Below are positions 39,841 to 49,032 of a stretch of 64,000 nt of DNA, piece by piece (the first letter of the stretch is position 1; the number at the start of each line of letters is the position of its first letter). The stretch is taken from IMG/VR virus record IMGVR_UViG_3300044825_001003, positions 1 through 64,000 of that record; one strand, written 5' to 3'. The DNA is from a virus. The translations under genes and the position numbers were made by a program. The notes beneath the pieces were generated by a model. The model saw only the letters and a list, made by a program, of their open reading frames with translations, did no database searches and had not been told where the DNA came from.

Positions 39841-40383
39841 ATGGCAAAGAGCACAAAATCAACGAATGTTCAAGTGAATCTCGAACTATCTATCCCCCAG
39901 AGCGACTACGCTGTATTTGAAGAAGTCGCCGCACCTCAGCCGGTGGAAGATTACGTAAAAGCTTGCGTAACGAATTATCTCTCTGCGTATGCCAATGGTG
40001 GACTGATGCTTTCAGCCGAAGACCTGACAGAGATCGGAGAGGCCAGTGGAAATGAAGTGACCTCTTCTTCTGATATTGTTGAAGCGGTGAAGTCTGGCGC
40101 AGGTAAGAGCACTGCTAATTCTTTTCAGATCTCCGTAGACCCAAGTTTGACGGTGAATATTGAAGACTCAGCCAAGTTCTTAGGCATCACTCCAGAGCAG
40201 TGGGTATATAACTGCTGGAGCCACATCCTTGCTAACGGCTGGCTGTATGAAGTAAGCAACGATGTCACATGGATTCCATTTAGCAAAGATCAGTGCGAAG
40301 TGATCCGTAAAGCCGCTGGTAAGGATTGTAAATCTTCCGCTGATTTCATGGATGCAGTTACTGCAAAATCGGGAGTAAAGTAA
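39841..40383 (+). CDS. Protein with two repeated halves
   Basis: 180 residues. Two matching halves of about 80-90 residues: SAEDLTEIGEASGNEVTSSS answers SKDQCEVIRKAAGKDCKSSA, and LELSIPQSDYAVFEEVA answers FQISVDPSLTVNIEDSA. Internal duplication is clear at the protein level. Function unknown; between terminase and portal. Confidence 0.75.
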   Translation: MAKSTKSTNVQVNLELSIPQSDYAVFEEVAAPQPVEDYVKACVTNYLSAYANGGLMLSAEDLTEIGEASGNEVTSSSDIVEAVKSGAGKSTANSFQISVDPSLTVNIEDSAKFLGITPEQWVYNCWSHILANGWLYEVSNDVTWIPFSKDQCEVIRKAAGKDCKSSADFMDAVTAKSGVK

Positions 40384-40386
40384 GAC

Positions 40387-40773
40387 ATGCCTACTTACGA
40401 GGGGACATGCAAGAACGAATCCTGTGAAAAGGCTGGGGCGCTATTTGAGTTTTTCGTAAGACGTTGGACCTCGCCTAATCCCAAATGCCCTAATTGTGGA
40501 ACCGAAGTGCATAGGTATCTATGTGCTCCAAATGTTGTTTGGGCAAAAGATGTAGGTCAGTATCTGGGCCAGAACTCTGAAGGGCATTGGGCGCACGCTC
40601 GTAATGAGCAGGGCGAACCGGTAAAGCATTTTATTCGCACACGCCAAGACCAGAAAGAGTTTTGCAAGCGCTATGGGTACTATGACCCAAATGATCTGCC
40701 CTCATCTTGTACCGCTGACGAGAATGGTGTAACAAAGAAAAACACCAGCGGTGAAAAGGGACAGTGGATTTAA
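40387..40773 (+). CDS. FmdB-like Zn-ribbon protein
   Basis: 128 residues. MPTYEGTCKNESCEKAGALFEF and KCPNCGTE form an FmdB-type N-terminal Zn ribbon. A polar C-terminal half follows. Small FmdB-like ribbons are common in phages; exact role unknown. Confidence 0.8.
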   Translation: MPTYEGTCKNESCEKAGALFEFFVRRWTSPNPKCPNCGTEVHRYLCAPNVVWAKDVGQYLGQNSEGHWAHARNEQGEPVKHFIRTRQDQKEFCKRYGYYDPNDLPSSCTADENGVTKKNTSGEKGQWI

Positions 40774-40776
40774 GCC

Positions 40777-42666
40777 ATGGAAAGACTACCTCATTCGCCA
40801 TCTTTAGCGAAAACAGGCGAGACGCCTGAGTACCGAGCCAATTATCTCCGCAAGGTAAAAGAGTGGCGAGATGGCACGAAGGAGCAGGCTTTCCTGTCTT
40901 ATCGTAATTCTATCGAGTACTCAAACATTGAGAAGTATATTCGATACCTAGAGGGTGCGCAATGGGATAATAAGCGCCCTCGATACAAGAGCCGATATGT
41001 CGATAACAAGATGGAACTAATCCGCCGAGAGAGACTATCTCTTCTTACGGATTCTCGCCCATCAATCGACGTAAGTACAAATGTTGAAGCATACGACGAA
41101 CCCGCTAACGTGATTGGAAACACGCTGCGGGCAGAGTGGCTGCGTCAGAATATGTCCGATGCTTTAGTGGACGTAGTTGACATGGCCATGCTTCATGGCG
41201 TTGCCTATTGGAGAATAGGCGCGTCATCACCTGGATCAATGCGGGTTGTTCCTCTTGGGCCGGATAATGTACTTCCGATTCAACCCAGCAAGACGAGTCT
41301 TCAAGATTCCGCCGCCGTCTTGTATAGGAACTGGAAGCCGATCTCCTACTTTAAGAAAGTGTTCCCTATGAGCGCACAGGGAATTGAGGATCAGGCTAAA
41401 TACTGGGAGTCAAAATCACAGGACAAATACTCCCGTCCCGCGCACATACCCGAATACACCTGGAGTCAGATGTCACCAGCTTTCCGAAAGCTAGTTGGCG
41501 TACAGACAGGTGATTACAGTGCCTATGGAGCTAAGATGTACGGCTCTATCGAACTGGAAGAGTATTACGTTGACGATCTAAGTATCAATGAATCGAATAA
41601 AGAAGTTGTCGTAAGAGATCCATTCCTTCCGCCAGACATGCACAACTGGTGGTATACAGTAAAGCCAGGGCAAAGACTGTACCCACGTAAGCGGCTTATC
41701 ATCTTCGCTGGAGACCGGCTGCTTTATGATGGCCCGTCCCCGTTCTGGCACGGCATGTATCCATTCGTGGATCTTCGACTCAACCCAGTTCCGTGGTCGT
41801 TTTATGGTTTAAGTACCTACCGTTCTCTTCTTCCGATGCAGGATGCGATTAACGAAATCCCTGCCGGTATGCTAGATATGACGAAACGGGTACTCAACCC
41901 CACTCTTATCGCTAAGTCTAACGTGGCTTCAGAAGCCGCATGGCGCGAGTATCTTAGCGATATGCCAGGGGCTAGACTCAAGGTAAACCCGAACGTGAAC
42001 ATCGGCGCAGATATTCAGTACGGTCAGATTCCAGCCGTTCCTCAGTACGTAATTGCCCTACTCCAAGGTGTGATTATGCCTGAGTTCGACAAGATGAGCG
42101 GCATCATGGACATGTCGAGACTTGCCGGAAAGAATCAACTTCCTTCCGGCGAGACAATCGACCAGATGAGGGATACATTGCAGACGCCACTACGCAGAGA
42201 AGAACGCTATATTGAATCGTTCTTGCAGCGATGCGGTACGCAAGCGGTATCTAACGTAATTCAGTTTTACACTGCATCTCAGCGTTTGAGGATGCTTGGA
42301 GAAAACGGTCTTAGTTGGGAAGACTTTACTTTTGATCCAGGTAAGTTGTATCCAGGTGGCGCAGGAGACTTTGACAAGCAGAGAAAAGAAACCTTCTGGT
42401 CAATGTTCTCTTTAACCGTTAAGCCTGGGTCGATTCATTCTGGTGCTAAGGACCGTGAGAAGGTGGAAGCCGTAAGCCTCGCAGCTCGTGGCCTAATCTC
42501 CAGGAAGGAGCTTTATCGCAGACTTGAGATTGACCCAGAAAGAGCAGATCAAATCCTAGCAGAACTAATGGAGGAGGCGCAAGCAACCGCCTCTCTCCAG
42601 ACTTCAGCAAGAGCCCCTAGGACAGTAGGGGAGCAAAGCGGACCATCCGCCCCGATGCCGGGGTAA
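40777..42666 (+). CDS. Portal protein
   Basis: 629 residues. Between terminase and scaffold as expected. Long helical core with YIRYLEGAQWDNKRP, WWYTVKPGQRLYPRKRLII, DGPSPFWHGMYPFVDL and GLSTYRSLLPMQDAINEI, and a SGIMDMSRLAGK... GETIDQMRD region typical of phage portals. Forms the ring through which DNA enters. Size and order suit podovirus-type portals. Confidence 0.88.
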   Translation: MERLPHSPSLAKTGETPEYRANYLRKVKEWRDGTKEQAFLSYRNSIEYSNIEKYIRYLEGAQWDNKRPRYKSRYVDNKMELIRRERLSLLTDSRPSIDVSTNVEAYDEPANVIGNTLRAEWLRQNMSDALVDVVDMAMLHGVAYWRIGASSPGSMRVVPLGPDNVLPIQPSKTSLQDSAAVLYRNWKPISYFKKVFPMSAQGIEDQAKYWESKSQDKYSRPAHIPEYTWSQMSPAFRKLVGVQTGDYSAYGAKMYGSIELEEYYVDDLSINESNKEVVVRDPFLPPDMHNWWYTVKPGQRLYPRKRLIIFAGDRLLYDGPSPFWHGMYPFVDLRLNPVPWSFYGLSTYRSLLPMQDAINEIPAGMLDMTKRVLNPTLIAKSNVASEAAWREYLSDMPGARLKVNPNVNIGADIQYGQIPAVPQYVIALLQGVIMPEFDKMSGIMDMSRLAGKNQLPSGETIDQMRDTLQTPLRREERYIESFLQRCGTQAVSNVIQFYTASQRLRMLGENGLSWEDFTFDPGKLYPGGAGDFDKQRKETFWSMFSLTVKPGSIHSGAKDREKVEAVSLAARGLISRKELYRRLEIDPERADQILAELMEEAQATASLQTSARAPRTVGEQSGPSAPMPG

Positions 42667-42677
42667 TGAGGTAAAGT

Positions 42678-43376
42678 TTGCCTAGAAAACAAGCAACTAA
42701 GTCTAAGCCTAAAGCATTTGAAACAGGATTTACGCTTAGAGATATTAAACCATTAACCGAGAATCAAGCAGCAGCATTTGAACATTACGAAGACGGCAAG
42801 CATCTACTACTTGCTGGCATGGCTGGGACAGGGAAAAGCTTTATCGCTTTATACCTTTGCCTTAAAGATTTAATCGAAGGCAAGCTATCTAGCGTTTTGA
42901 TTATGAGAAGCACTGTACCTAGCCGAGATATGGGCTTTCTCCCAGGAACGCTAGAAGAAAAGCTCTCAGCATACGAAGATCCATACCGGCAGATAGTCAA
43001 TAACCTATTCGGCAGGGACGATGCTTGGTTTATTATGTGCAAGAAAGGCCATATTAAACTCTCGTCTACAAGCTATCTTCGAGGGGTAACCTACAAGAAC
43101 GTAGGCATTATCCTGGATGAATCGCAGAACTGCACCCTCCATGAACTCGACACTGTAATTACAAGAGTCGGCTCGGGCTGTCGGGTGTTTGTCTGTGGCG
43201 ACGAAAGGCAGTCGGACTTAATTGGCAGCAAGATCCCGCAAGGCATGACGCACTTCCGCCAGATCCTTTCTTACGTGCCAGAATTCCGATCAGTCAGCTT
43301 TGGCATTGAAGATATTGTCAGATCTGGGCTAGTAAAGAACTACATACTGGCTAAACATAAGCTCGGATTAAACTAG
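42678..43376 (+). CDS. PhoH-like ATPase
   Basis: 232 residues from TTG at 42678 with GAGGTAAAG upstream. LTENQAAAFEHYEDGKHLLL, Walker A AGMAGTGKSF (about 46-55), a Walker B LDESQN, and VCGDERQSDL, the PhoH order. PhoH ATPases are common in phages, role unsettled (RNA or stress link suggested). Unusual position between portal and scaffold genes. Confidence 0.9.
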   Translation: MPRKQATKSKPKAFETGFTLRDIKPLTENQAAAFEHYEDGKHLLLAGMAGTGKSFIALYLCLKDLIEGKLSSVLIMRSTVPSRDMGFLPGTLEEKLSAYEDPYRQIVNNLFGRDDAWFIMCKKGHIKLSSTSYLRGVTYKNVGIILDESQNCTLHELDTVITRVGSGCRVFVCGDERQSDLIGSKIPQGMTHFRQILSYVPEFRSVSFGIEDIVRSGLVKNYILAKHKLGLN

Positions 43377-43435
43377 TATTAAATTTTTCTTTGCAGTATG
43401 AATGACGTATGTACAAGAATTAGATTAGAGCCTCA

Positions 43436-43451
43436 ATAGGTTTAAACCTAT
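43436..43451. other. 16-bp perfect palindrome
   Basis: ATAGGTTTAAACCTAT in the 91-nt gap after the PhoH gene. Operator or small hairpin; no loop, so a protein site fits better. Confidence 0.5.
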
Positions 43452-43467
43452 AGGCTAAGGAGATCAG

Positions 43468-43743
43468 ATGAACGCACAGATCATTGGCACTTCTCAACCC
43501 GTCAAGAACGAGCCACGGAATGTGCTGCCTGAAAACCACGGTAAGCCACAGGCTCAGACGATTGGTACAACGATGCCTCTACAGACAGTTGCATCCAACG
43601 TCAAGTACGGGGCCGGTACTCGCAGTGGTCAGTTCCAAGTAATTGGTGAGCAGATTAAGATGAGTGATGCTCCCGTTCTTGGCTATCAGTCGGCCAACAC
43701 TCCGATGTCTAACCGGGCTGTAGACAGCAAGAAGGGTTTCTAA
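43468..43743 (+). CDS. Small head-region protein
   Basis: 91 residues, AAGGAGATCAG before ATG. Polar, with two related IGT(S/T) segments and a Gly-rich middle. Structural or assembly role by position only. Confidence 0.72.
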   Translation: MNAQIIGTSQPVKNEPRNVLPENHGKPQAQTIGTTMPLQTVASNVKYGAGTRSGQFQVIGEQIKMSDAPVLGYQSANTPMSNRAVDSKKGF

Positions 43744-43752
43744 GGATATATC

Positions 43753-44106
43753 ATGGGTCCAGTATCAGGCGCACCGCCAATGTCACCAGATGTAATGGCT
43801 CAGCAAATGCCACCGATGGCTGCTTTTGCAGATCAAGGTCGGAGCATGGTTGGCGGCGGTGCCAATCCAGAGGCTGCTGATCCCATGAAGTACGTACAGG
43901 GTTTGCTCGACGAAATTGCAGGCAGTCTTATGAAGGTTGCGCAAGTCGTCGGCCAGAGCAAGCGAGAGCTTATGCCTATCGTTCAAAAGATGGCTGAAGC
44001 TGGCTCGATGCTCACGAACGAAATTCAGTCGAAAGCTCCACAGCCCGAGACTGCTCAGGCGCCTCCGCAAGCGGAAGGCCCTGGCGGTATGGGCCTAGGG
44101 GCTTAA
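43753..44106 (+). CDS. Pro/Met-rich head-region protein
   Basis: 117 residues. Pro/Met/Gln-rich start, helical middle (YVQGLLDEIAGSLMKVAQVV), Pro-rich Gly end. Assembly or minor head role by position. Confidence 0.7.
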   Translation: MGPVSGAPPMSPDVMAQQMPPMAAFADQGRSMVGGGANPEAADPMKYVQGLLDEIAGSLMKVAQVVGQSKRELMPIVQKMAEAGSMLTNEIQSKAPQPETAQAPPQAEGPGGMGLGA

Positions 44107-44190
44107 CCCAAAAATAGCAGGCAACTACCCTGGGCTGGCGTCGAAAGACAGGTTACAGGAACTGGTTAGCTGGAGCTGTTGAAAGGTGAA

Positions 44191-45021
44191 ATGGCAGTAA
44201 ATAGCTTTGATGAAGTTTTGAATAGCTTAGTTGGAGATCCTGATGACCGAGAAGTTTTAGAGAATCTCTCAGCGAAATATCCAGAAATTAAAAATGGATG
44301 GCTTCGGCAGTCCGATTATTCGCGCAAGCTTGATTCGTTCCGTGACACGGAGAAGAAAGTGGAGGCGTGGAACAAGTGGGCAGAAGAGAATTGGGACAAA
44401 GATAACAACGCTCCCAAGATGGAAGTTTATTGGCGCAACAGAGCGCAAGAATTAGAATCACAGGCAGGTACGGATATGACGTTTGACGAGATCAAGAACT
44501 TTACTGAAGGATTGATGACCGAACGTGGGGTCATGACAAAGACAGATTTCGAGTCTGCTATCAACAGCAAGGCACAGGAGATTGATAAGGGGTTCCAAGG
44601 TTCCGCTTATTTTTCAGCCGTGATTGCCGAGAAGACAGCCGAGCATCTCTCTGAATTTGGCAAGCCACTGAAGGTTCGGGAGTTTATCTCCAAGCTAGGC
44701 GAATACGGTACGAACGATCTTGATGCTGCGTATGACCGATATGTAGCCGAGGACCGCAAGACTCGGGAAGAGAAGGCCCTTGAGGAAAAGATTGATCGAA
44801 TCCGTAGCGAAGAGCGCGAAAAAGCAAAGCAAGAAGTTTTAGCTCAGCACACTGGCGGTCTACCAATCGACCAGGGCGAGCCAACCGCAGGTCACCTAGA
44901 AGCTAAGTTACGCCTAGTAGGACAACCAGATGCAGCCGAGCGGGCGAATCTGGGAGACGGCACACTAGCTCAAATCGCAGCACAGGCTTACAGGAAACAG
45001 CAACTTGGAATCACAGAATAA
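44191..45021 (+). CDS. Scaffolding protein
   Basis: 276 residues from ATG at 44191 (AAGGTG before it). Highly charged and helical with a coiled-coil C-terminal third (EEKIDRIRSEEREKAKQEVL), directly before the capsid gene. Chaperones prohead formation. No sequence motif; position and make-up decide. Confidence 0.8.
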   Translation: MAVNSFDEVLNSLVGDPDDREVLENLSAKYPEIKNGWLRQSDYSRKLDSFRDTEKKVEAWNKWAEENWDKDNNAPKMEVYWRNRAQELESQAGTDMTFDEIKNFTEGLMTERGVMTKTDFESAINSKAQEIDKGFQGSAYFSAVIAEKTAEHLSEFGKPLKVREFISKLGEYGTNDLDAAYDRYVAEDRKTREEKALEEKIDRIRSEEREKAKQEVLAQHTGGLPIDQGEPTAGHLEAKLRLVGQPDAAERANLGDGTLAQIAAQAYRKQQLGITE

Positions 45022-45070
45022 CTCATGCGTGAGTGACTGTGGTTCCCGACGACAACTCTAAGAGGAAATC

Positions 45071-46126
45071 ATGGCACTTACTTATAGCGATATCAACGCG
45101 ATTACAACTCAGCACATCGTCCCCAAGACGACTGACGTAATCTTCAAGAACGATCCACTGTTCGTTCGGCTAATGTCGAAGAACAAGATCAATTTCGAGG
45201 GCGGTCTATTCATCCAGCGGCCAATCATGTTCGCAGAACTGGCCAACGGGTTCTTCGCTCGTGGCGACCAGTTCGACACCGGCTACCGCCAGACCGACAC
45301 AGCTTTCAGCGTCAACATGAAGTTCGGTTATGTCAACGTAACCCTGCTCGGCACTGATGACGTTCTGAACCGTGGCCCAGAAGCAGCCTTCTCAATCGTT
45401 GAGAGCAAGATGGCTAACGCTTCACTCACCATGGCAAAGCTGCTCGGCACAACTGTCTACCAGGATGGTCAGGGCGCTCTGTCTGGCACCAAGTCTCTCG
45501 ACGGTCTAATGGCCTGGGTTGACGACGGTAGCACCAACGCAACCTACACCAGCCTTACCGACGTTCGCCGGTCCTTCGCAGCAGTTGGCGGCATCACCCG
45601 CGCCGACATCGTTGCCGGTCCCAGCTCGGGCGATGCCACGACCTACTCACAGGTCAACGGTATCAACGCCTACACCAACCGCGCAGTCAGCACCTTTGCT
45701 CTCTCCGATCTAAACACTGCCTACGGCTTTGCTTGGTTCGGTGCCGACCAGCCCGATCTTCTAGTTTGCACCCAGGGCGCTTACAACAAGATCTGGAACG
45801 CAACAGTGTCCAATCAGCGCTACATGCGGGCAGATAGCGATCTTGCCAAGGTCGGTATCCAGAGCTTCCAGTTCAACGCGGCAGATGTCACCATCTCCAA
45901 GTACCTGAACGACGTTGCTGGCTCCACCTACGGCGTAATCCTCGGCCTGAACACCAACTACCTCGAACTTTATGTTTCCGCAAACAAGAAGTTCCAGTTC
46001 GGGTTCACTGGCTTCAAGGAAGCACAGAACACCATCGACGTGAGCGGTCAGTTCATGTTCGCTGGCAACCTGATCGTACCCAGCCCCCGTACAAACTTCA
46101 AACTCGTGGGCACCGCACTCGCCTAA
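45071..46126 (+). CDS. Major capsid protein
   Basis: 351 residues, after scaffold. Beta-rich with FKNDPLFVRLMSKNKINFEGG, RQTDTAFSVNMKFGYVNVTL and PDLLVCTQGAYNKIWN. HK97-type fold is likely from order and length. Codons favour C-ending choices (ACC, AAC, TTC) more than neighbours, as expected of a very highly expressed gene. Followed by a strong hairpin. Confidence 0.88.
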   Translation: MALTYSDINAITTQHIVPKTTDVIFKNDPLFVRLMSKNKINFEGGLFIQRPIMFAELANGFFARGDQFDTGYRQTDTAFSVNMKFGYVNVTLLGTDDVLNRGPEAAFSIVESKMANASLTMAKLLGTTVYQDGQGALSGTKSLDGLMAWVDDGSTNATYTSLTDVRRSFAAVGGITRADIVAGPSSGDATTYSQVNGINAYTNRAVSTFALSDLNTAYGFAWFGADQPDLLVCTQGAYNKIWNATVSNQRYMRADSDLAKVGIQSFQFNAADVTISKYLNDVAGSTYGVILGLNTNYLELYVSANKKFQFGFTGFKEAQNTIDVSGQFMFAGNLIVPSPRTNFKLVGTALA

Positions 46127-46134
46127 CCTGTAAC

Positions 46135-46157
46135 GAAGGGGGCCTAGCGCCCCCTTC
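46135..46157 (+). terminator. Hairpin after capsid gene
   Basis: GAAGGGGGC / GCCCCCTTC, 9-bp stem with a CTAGC loop. Likely tunes mRNA levels after the capsid gene. Confidence 0.7.
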
Positions 46158-46187
46158 CTAAACAAGACTCTTTGAAAAGGAAAAAAT

Positions 46188-46553
46188 ATGCTAGGTAATC
46201 GCGCACTACAGGCTGGCGTAACTAACGTAACAGCCTCCACTACTCTTGGGTACGAAATCACTGGTTCGTCTCCCAATACTCTGCCTCCTGATCTGCTGAC
46301 CGTATCGGCTGCTGGCGCAGCTACAATCACCCTACCTGAGATTACAGTTCCTCAGTACGGTGGTCTTGGTATCGGTGATTCTCAGGTTGTGCGGGTTCTA
46401 AACCTCGCTGCACAATCGGTAGTTCTCGCCGCCGCATCCGGTGACTCGATTGTTGGCCGCTATGCTTCCTCGGCTACAATCGCAGTCAACACCGCAGCAA
46501 CTCTCATTAGCAAGGCTACTAGCGCAACTGCTGGTACTTGGTACAGCTTCTAA
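46188..46553 (+). CDS. Probable capsid decoration or head-fibre protein
   Basis: 121 residues, Ala/Thr/Val-rich, beta-type (TVSAAGAATITLPEITV, VVRVLNLAAQSVVLAA). Right after the capsid gene between two hairpins. Typical place and make-up of a head decoration protein; inferred. Confidence 0.65.
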   Translation: MLGNRALQAGVTNVTASTTLGYEITGSSPNTLPPDLLTVSAAGAATITLPEITVPQYGGLGIGDSQVVRVLNLAAQSVVLAAASGDSIVGRYASSATIAVNTAATLISKATSATAGTWYSF

Positions 46554-46559
46554 CCTGAA

Positions 46560-46580
46560 CCGGGAGGCTAGTCCTCCCGG
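46560..46580 (+). terminator. Hairpin after decoration gene
   Basis: CCGGGAGG / CCTCCCGG with a CTAGT loop. Same CTAG loop plan as 46135-46157. Confidence 0.65.
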
Positions 46581-46594
46581 CCCAACTATATCCC

Positions 46595-47758
46595 ATGGCT
46601 ATTCAACAGCAGTACTCGACATCCTTAGGTGAATTAGTTGGGCGAGTTAGAGCAATCAAGCCCAACCTGCCTCCGACCGTGGCGCAGGACTTTATCAACG
46701 ACAGGATTCGTCTCATCTTAGATCGCCAACCTTGCTGGTCTGGCAACTTCGAAGAGACGATTCTTTACGTCCCTGATCCATACGTTAACGGAAGCATTAG
46801 CTTTACCCAGAACAGTCGGACTATCACTGGTAGCTCGACTGTTTGGCCCGTAAGCGACGTAGTAAACACCACTATACCTGCGGGGATTACTCGTGCTGGG
46901 TTCCAGACAGTAACCCCCGCCTCTATGGATGGCATTACAGCCGACACATACCTGTACGTGGATGCCGCTGGCACTCCCGAGATTGTGTCGGTGATTTACG
47001 TTGGACCGACTTCGTTTACGGCAATCTTCAATAAGACACACGCCGCTGGATGTACCACTACAACTAGTTCTTTCGCTGGCCGTCAATTGCGCTGTGGTAA
47101 TACATTCCCGATCTTTACTATTGAAGCGGTAGTTTCCAATACTCAAGCAATCTTAGACATGGAATGGAAGGCTACTGCACAATCGGGAGCTAGCTACACA
47201 ATTCGGCAGATGTATTATACGGTAGCACCGGACGTTAAGATGCTAAGCGCAGTAGTAGATCAGGCTCAGGGCATCCCGCCACTGCGTATCGACGTTCCAA
47301 TTACCGAGATTAACCGCATTGACCCTCAGCGTGTATCTACTGGCTACCCTCAGATCTTGGCAAATCGCGGCACCAACGCTAACGGCAACATGCAGTGGGA
47401 GCTATGGCCAAGTACCCAAGAAGAACGTCAGCTTCGAGTATTTTACTTTAAGCAACCTCCAAAGCTGACCACCGAAGGCGACCGCATCCCGGCCTTTATG
47501 AACCCAACAGTTCTTTTCTACGGGGCAATGGCTGATGCTTTCAGAATTAAGATCGGTCCAGACGATGCTTTCTACGATCCTCGCGCATCACGGGATTATG
47601 AGCAGAAGTTTGAAGCTGCCTATCTCGATATGGCCCAGGCAGACAATGAAAAGCTACAGCAGCAGTTCGTGACTCGTGGCGCTGGCTCCGGTATGCCTGG
47701 AGGCGCTGACTGGAATAGATCGCACTCTATTGACGCACTGATGTACACTGCGTATTAA
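46595..47758 (+). CDS. Head-tail adaptor-type virion protein
   Basis: 387 residues. N-terminal helices (LGELVGRVRAIKPNLPP, INDRIRLILDRQ), an inserted beta domain (about 65-150), and a C-terminal helix. Shares its N-terminal plan with 48001-48657 and 49767-50582. Likely part of the head-tail joining complex. Confidence 0.68.
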   Translation: MAIQQQYSTSLGELVGRVRAIKPNLPPTVAQDFINDRIRLILDRQPCWSGNFEETILYVPDPYVNGSISFTQNSRTITGSSTVWPVSDVVNTTIPAGITRAGFQTVTPASMDGITADTYLYVDAAGTPEIVSVIYVGPTSFTAIFNKTHAAGCTTTTSSFAGRQLRCGNTFPIFTIEAVVSNTQAILDMEWKATAQSGASYTIRQMYYTVAPDVKMLSAVVDQAQGIPPLRIDVPITEINRIDPQRVSTGYPQILANRGTNANGNMQWELWPSTQEERQLRVFYFKQPPKLTTEGDRIPAFMNPTVLFYGAMADAFRIKIGPDDAFYDPRASRDYEQKFEAAYLDMAQADNEKLQQQFVTRGAGSGMPGGADWNRSHSIDALMYTAY

Positions 47759-47767
47759 GGATTAAAC

Positions 47768-47995
47768 ATGGACAGACAATACGAGAAGTACCGCCACCCA
47801 GTATCGACAGCAATTGAGGTTGAAGCATACAACCCAGTTACCAGCCCTGACTCTTGGGTTCGCGGGAATCACGTCATGAACGGCTACTCGAACTTCGACT
47901 TTGAGAAGAACTCAGTAGACAATTACGGGTTCCCTGAGCCGTGTAACGGTGCCGGTCTATACGCAACCGATAGCCGAGTAAAAGGCAAGAAGTAA
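47768..47995 (+). CDS. Small virion-region protein
   Basis: 75 residues, polar and Asn/Tyr-rich, AAGGATTAAAC before ATG. No family recognised. Confidence 0.65.
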   Translation: MDRQYEKYRHPVSTAIEVEAYNPVTSPDSWVRGNHVMNGYSNFDFEKNSVDNYGFPEPCNGAGLYATDSRVKGKK

Positions 47996-48000
47996 CATAG

Positions 48001-48657
48001 ATGGCGCGTCTTACACTCGCAGACCTGAAGGAACAAGTATACTCTCGCCTTGAGAATAATACCCTTATGTTCTCAGGAACCGAGGTAACAAACGCCATTA
48101 ACGACGGACTTCGCACGTTGAACATGATGTGCGGCTGGTATCAAAAGACATTCTCTGTCCCTGGCGGCGGAACTACTGTTGCCGATAGAGTTATTTACGA
48201 TGTACCACAGCAGATCATATTTGCTCAAAGAGTGGTTTGGGCCAGCAAGGTTTTAGAAAAATCTCCCCTTGGCCAGACCAGTAATGAGTGGCCGACGTGG
48301 ATGAAGGATACATCCACGAATACGGGAACCCCTACTTCTCGCTGGGTTCCAATTGGGATTACTAAATTCGCAATTCACCCAGCGGATTCAGTGGGCGGCG
48401 CAACCCTCCAAGTCACCGGGATAACCAATCCAGATATCCTAGTTAATGATACTGACATTGCCTATATCCCAAAAGAAGGCGTGACGGCAGTGGTTGACTA
48501 CGCCGCCCATGCTGTACAATGTAAGATGCAAGGGGCACCATTCATGCAGTCTCTTGGAATGTACAGGAACTTCGAGTCCCTGATGAAGCTCAATAAATAC
48601 TGGGCATCGTATCGGCAGCCGAACCTGTATTACGACGAACAATCACCTAGCAAATAA
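48001..48657 (+). CDS. Head-tail adaptor-type protein
   Basis: 218 residues. Helix LADLKEQVYSRLEN, then VTNAINDGLRTLNMMCGWYQKTFSVPG and a beta-rich rest. Paralog-like to 46595-47758 and 49767-50582. Confidence 0.65.
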   Translation: MARLTLADLKEQVYSRLENNTLMFSGTEVTNAINDGLRTLNMMCGWYQKTFSVPGGGTTVADRVIYDVPQQIIFAQRVVWASKVLEKSPLGQTSNEWPTWMKDTSTNTGTPTSRWVPIGITKFAIHPADSVGGATLQVTGITNPDILVNDTDIAYIPKEGVTAVVDYAAHAVQCKMQGAPFMQSLGMYRNFESLMKLNKYWASYRQPNLYYDEQSPSK

Positions 48658-48666
48658 GGAGCTTAA

Positions 48667-49032
48667 ATGTTTAATCTCGGTCGCATTCGTGACTTTTTTT
48701 CCGGCCTTCTCAAGAAGTTCTGGGACAACAAGACTCTATACAATAACCTGATCTACGTTGAAGACCTAATTCCTAAGGTTGGTCCGTTTATCAAGATCGC
48801 TGGCGATATTGCGGTTGGTTTGATTCCCGGCAACGTAGATGACGCTGCTTGGGCCGCGCTGAAAGCCAAGTACCCAAAGCTGTTCGATGGAACAAAGGTA
48901 GATCCTGAGATCGCCAAGCTCTACGCTCTCGGTATTGCTACTGATCTAGTTGAGCGGCGGTATCCAGACATCTCCACGACTGTCGCCCGAACCGCTACCC
49001 AGATTGCCTACCTGCTAGAAAAGAGCAAGTGA
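48667..49032 (+). CDS. Hypothetical virion-region protein
   Basis: 121 residues. Amphipathic N-terminal helix, hydrophobic middle (IKIAGDIAVGLIPG), then a helical C-terminus. May contact membrane; unknown. Confidence 0.65.
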   Translation: MFNLGRIRDFFSGLLKKFWDNKTLYNNLIYVEDLIPKVGPFIKIAGDIAVGLIPGNVDDAAWAALKAKYPKLFDGTKVDPEIAKLYALGIATDLVERRYPDISTTVARTATQIAYLLEKSK

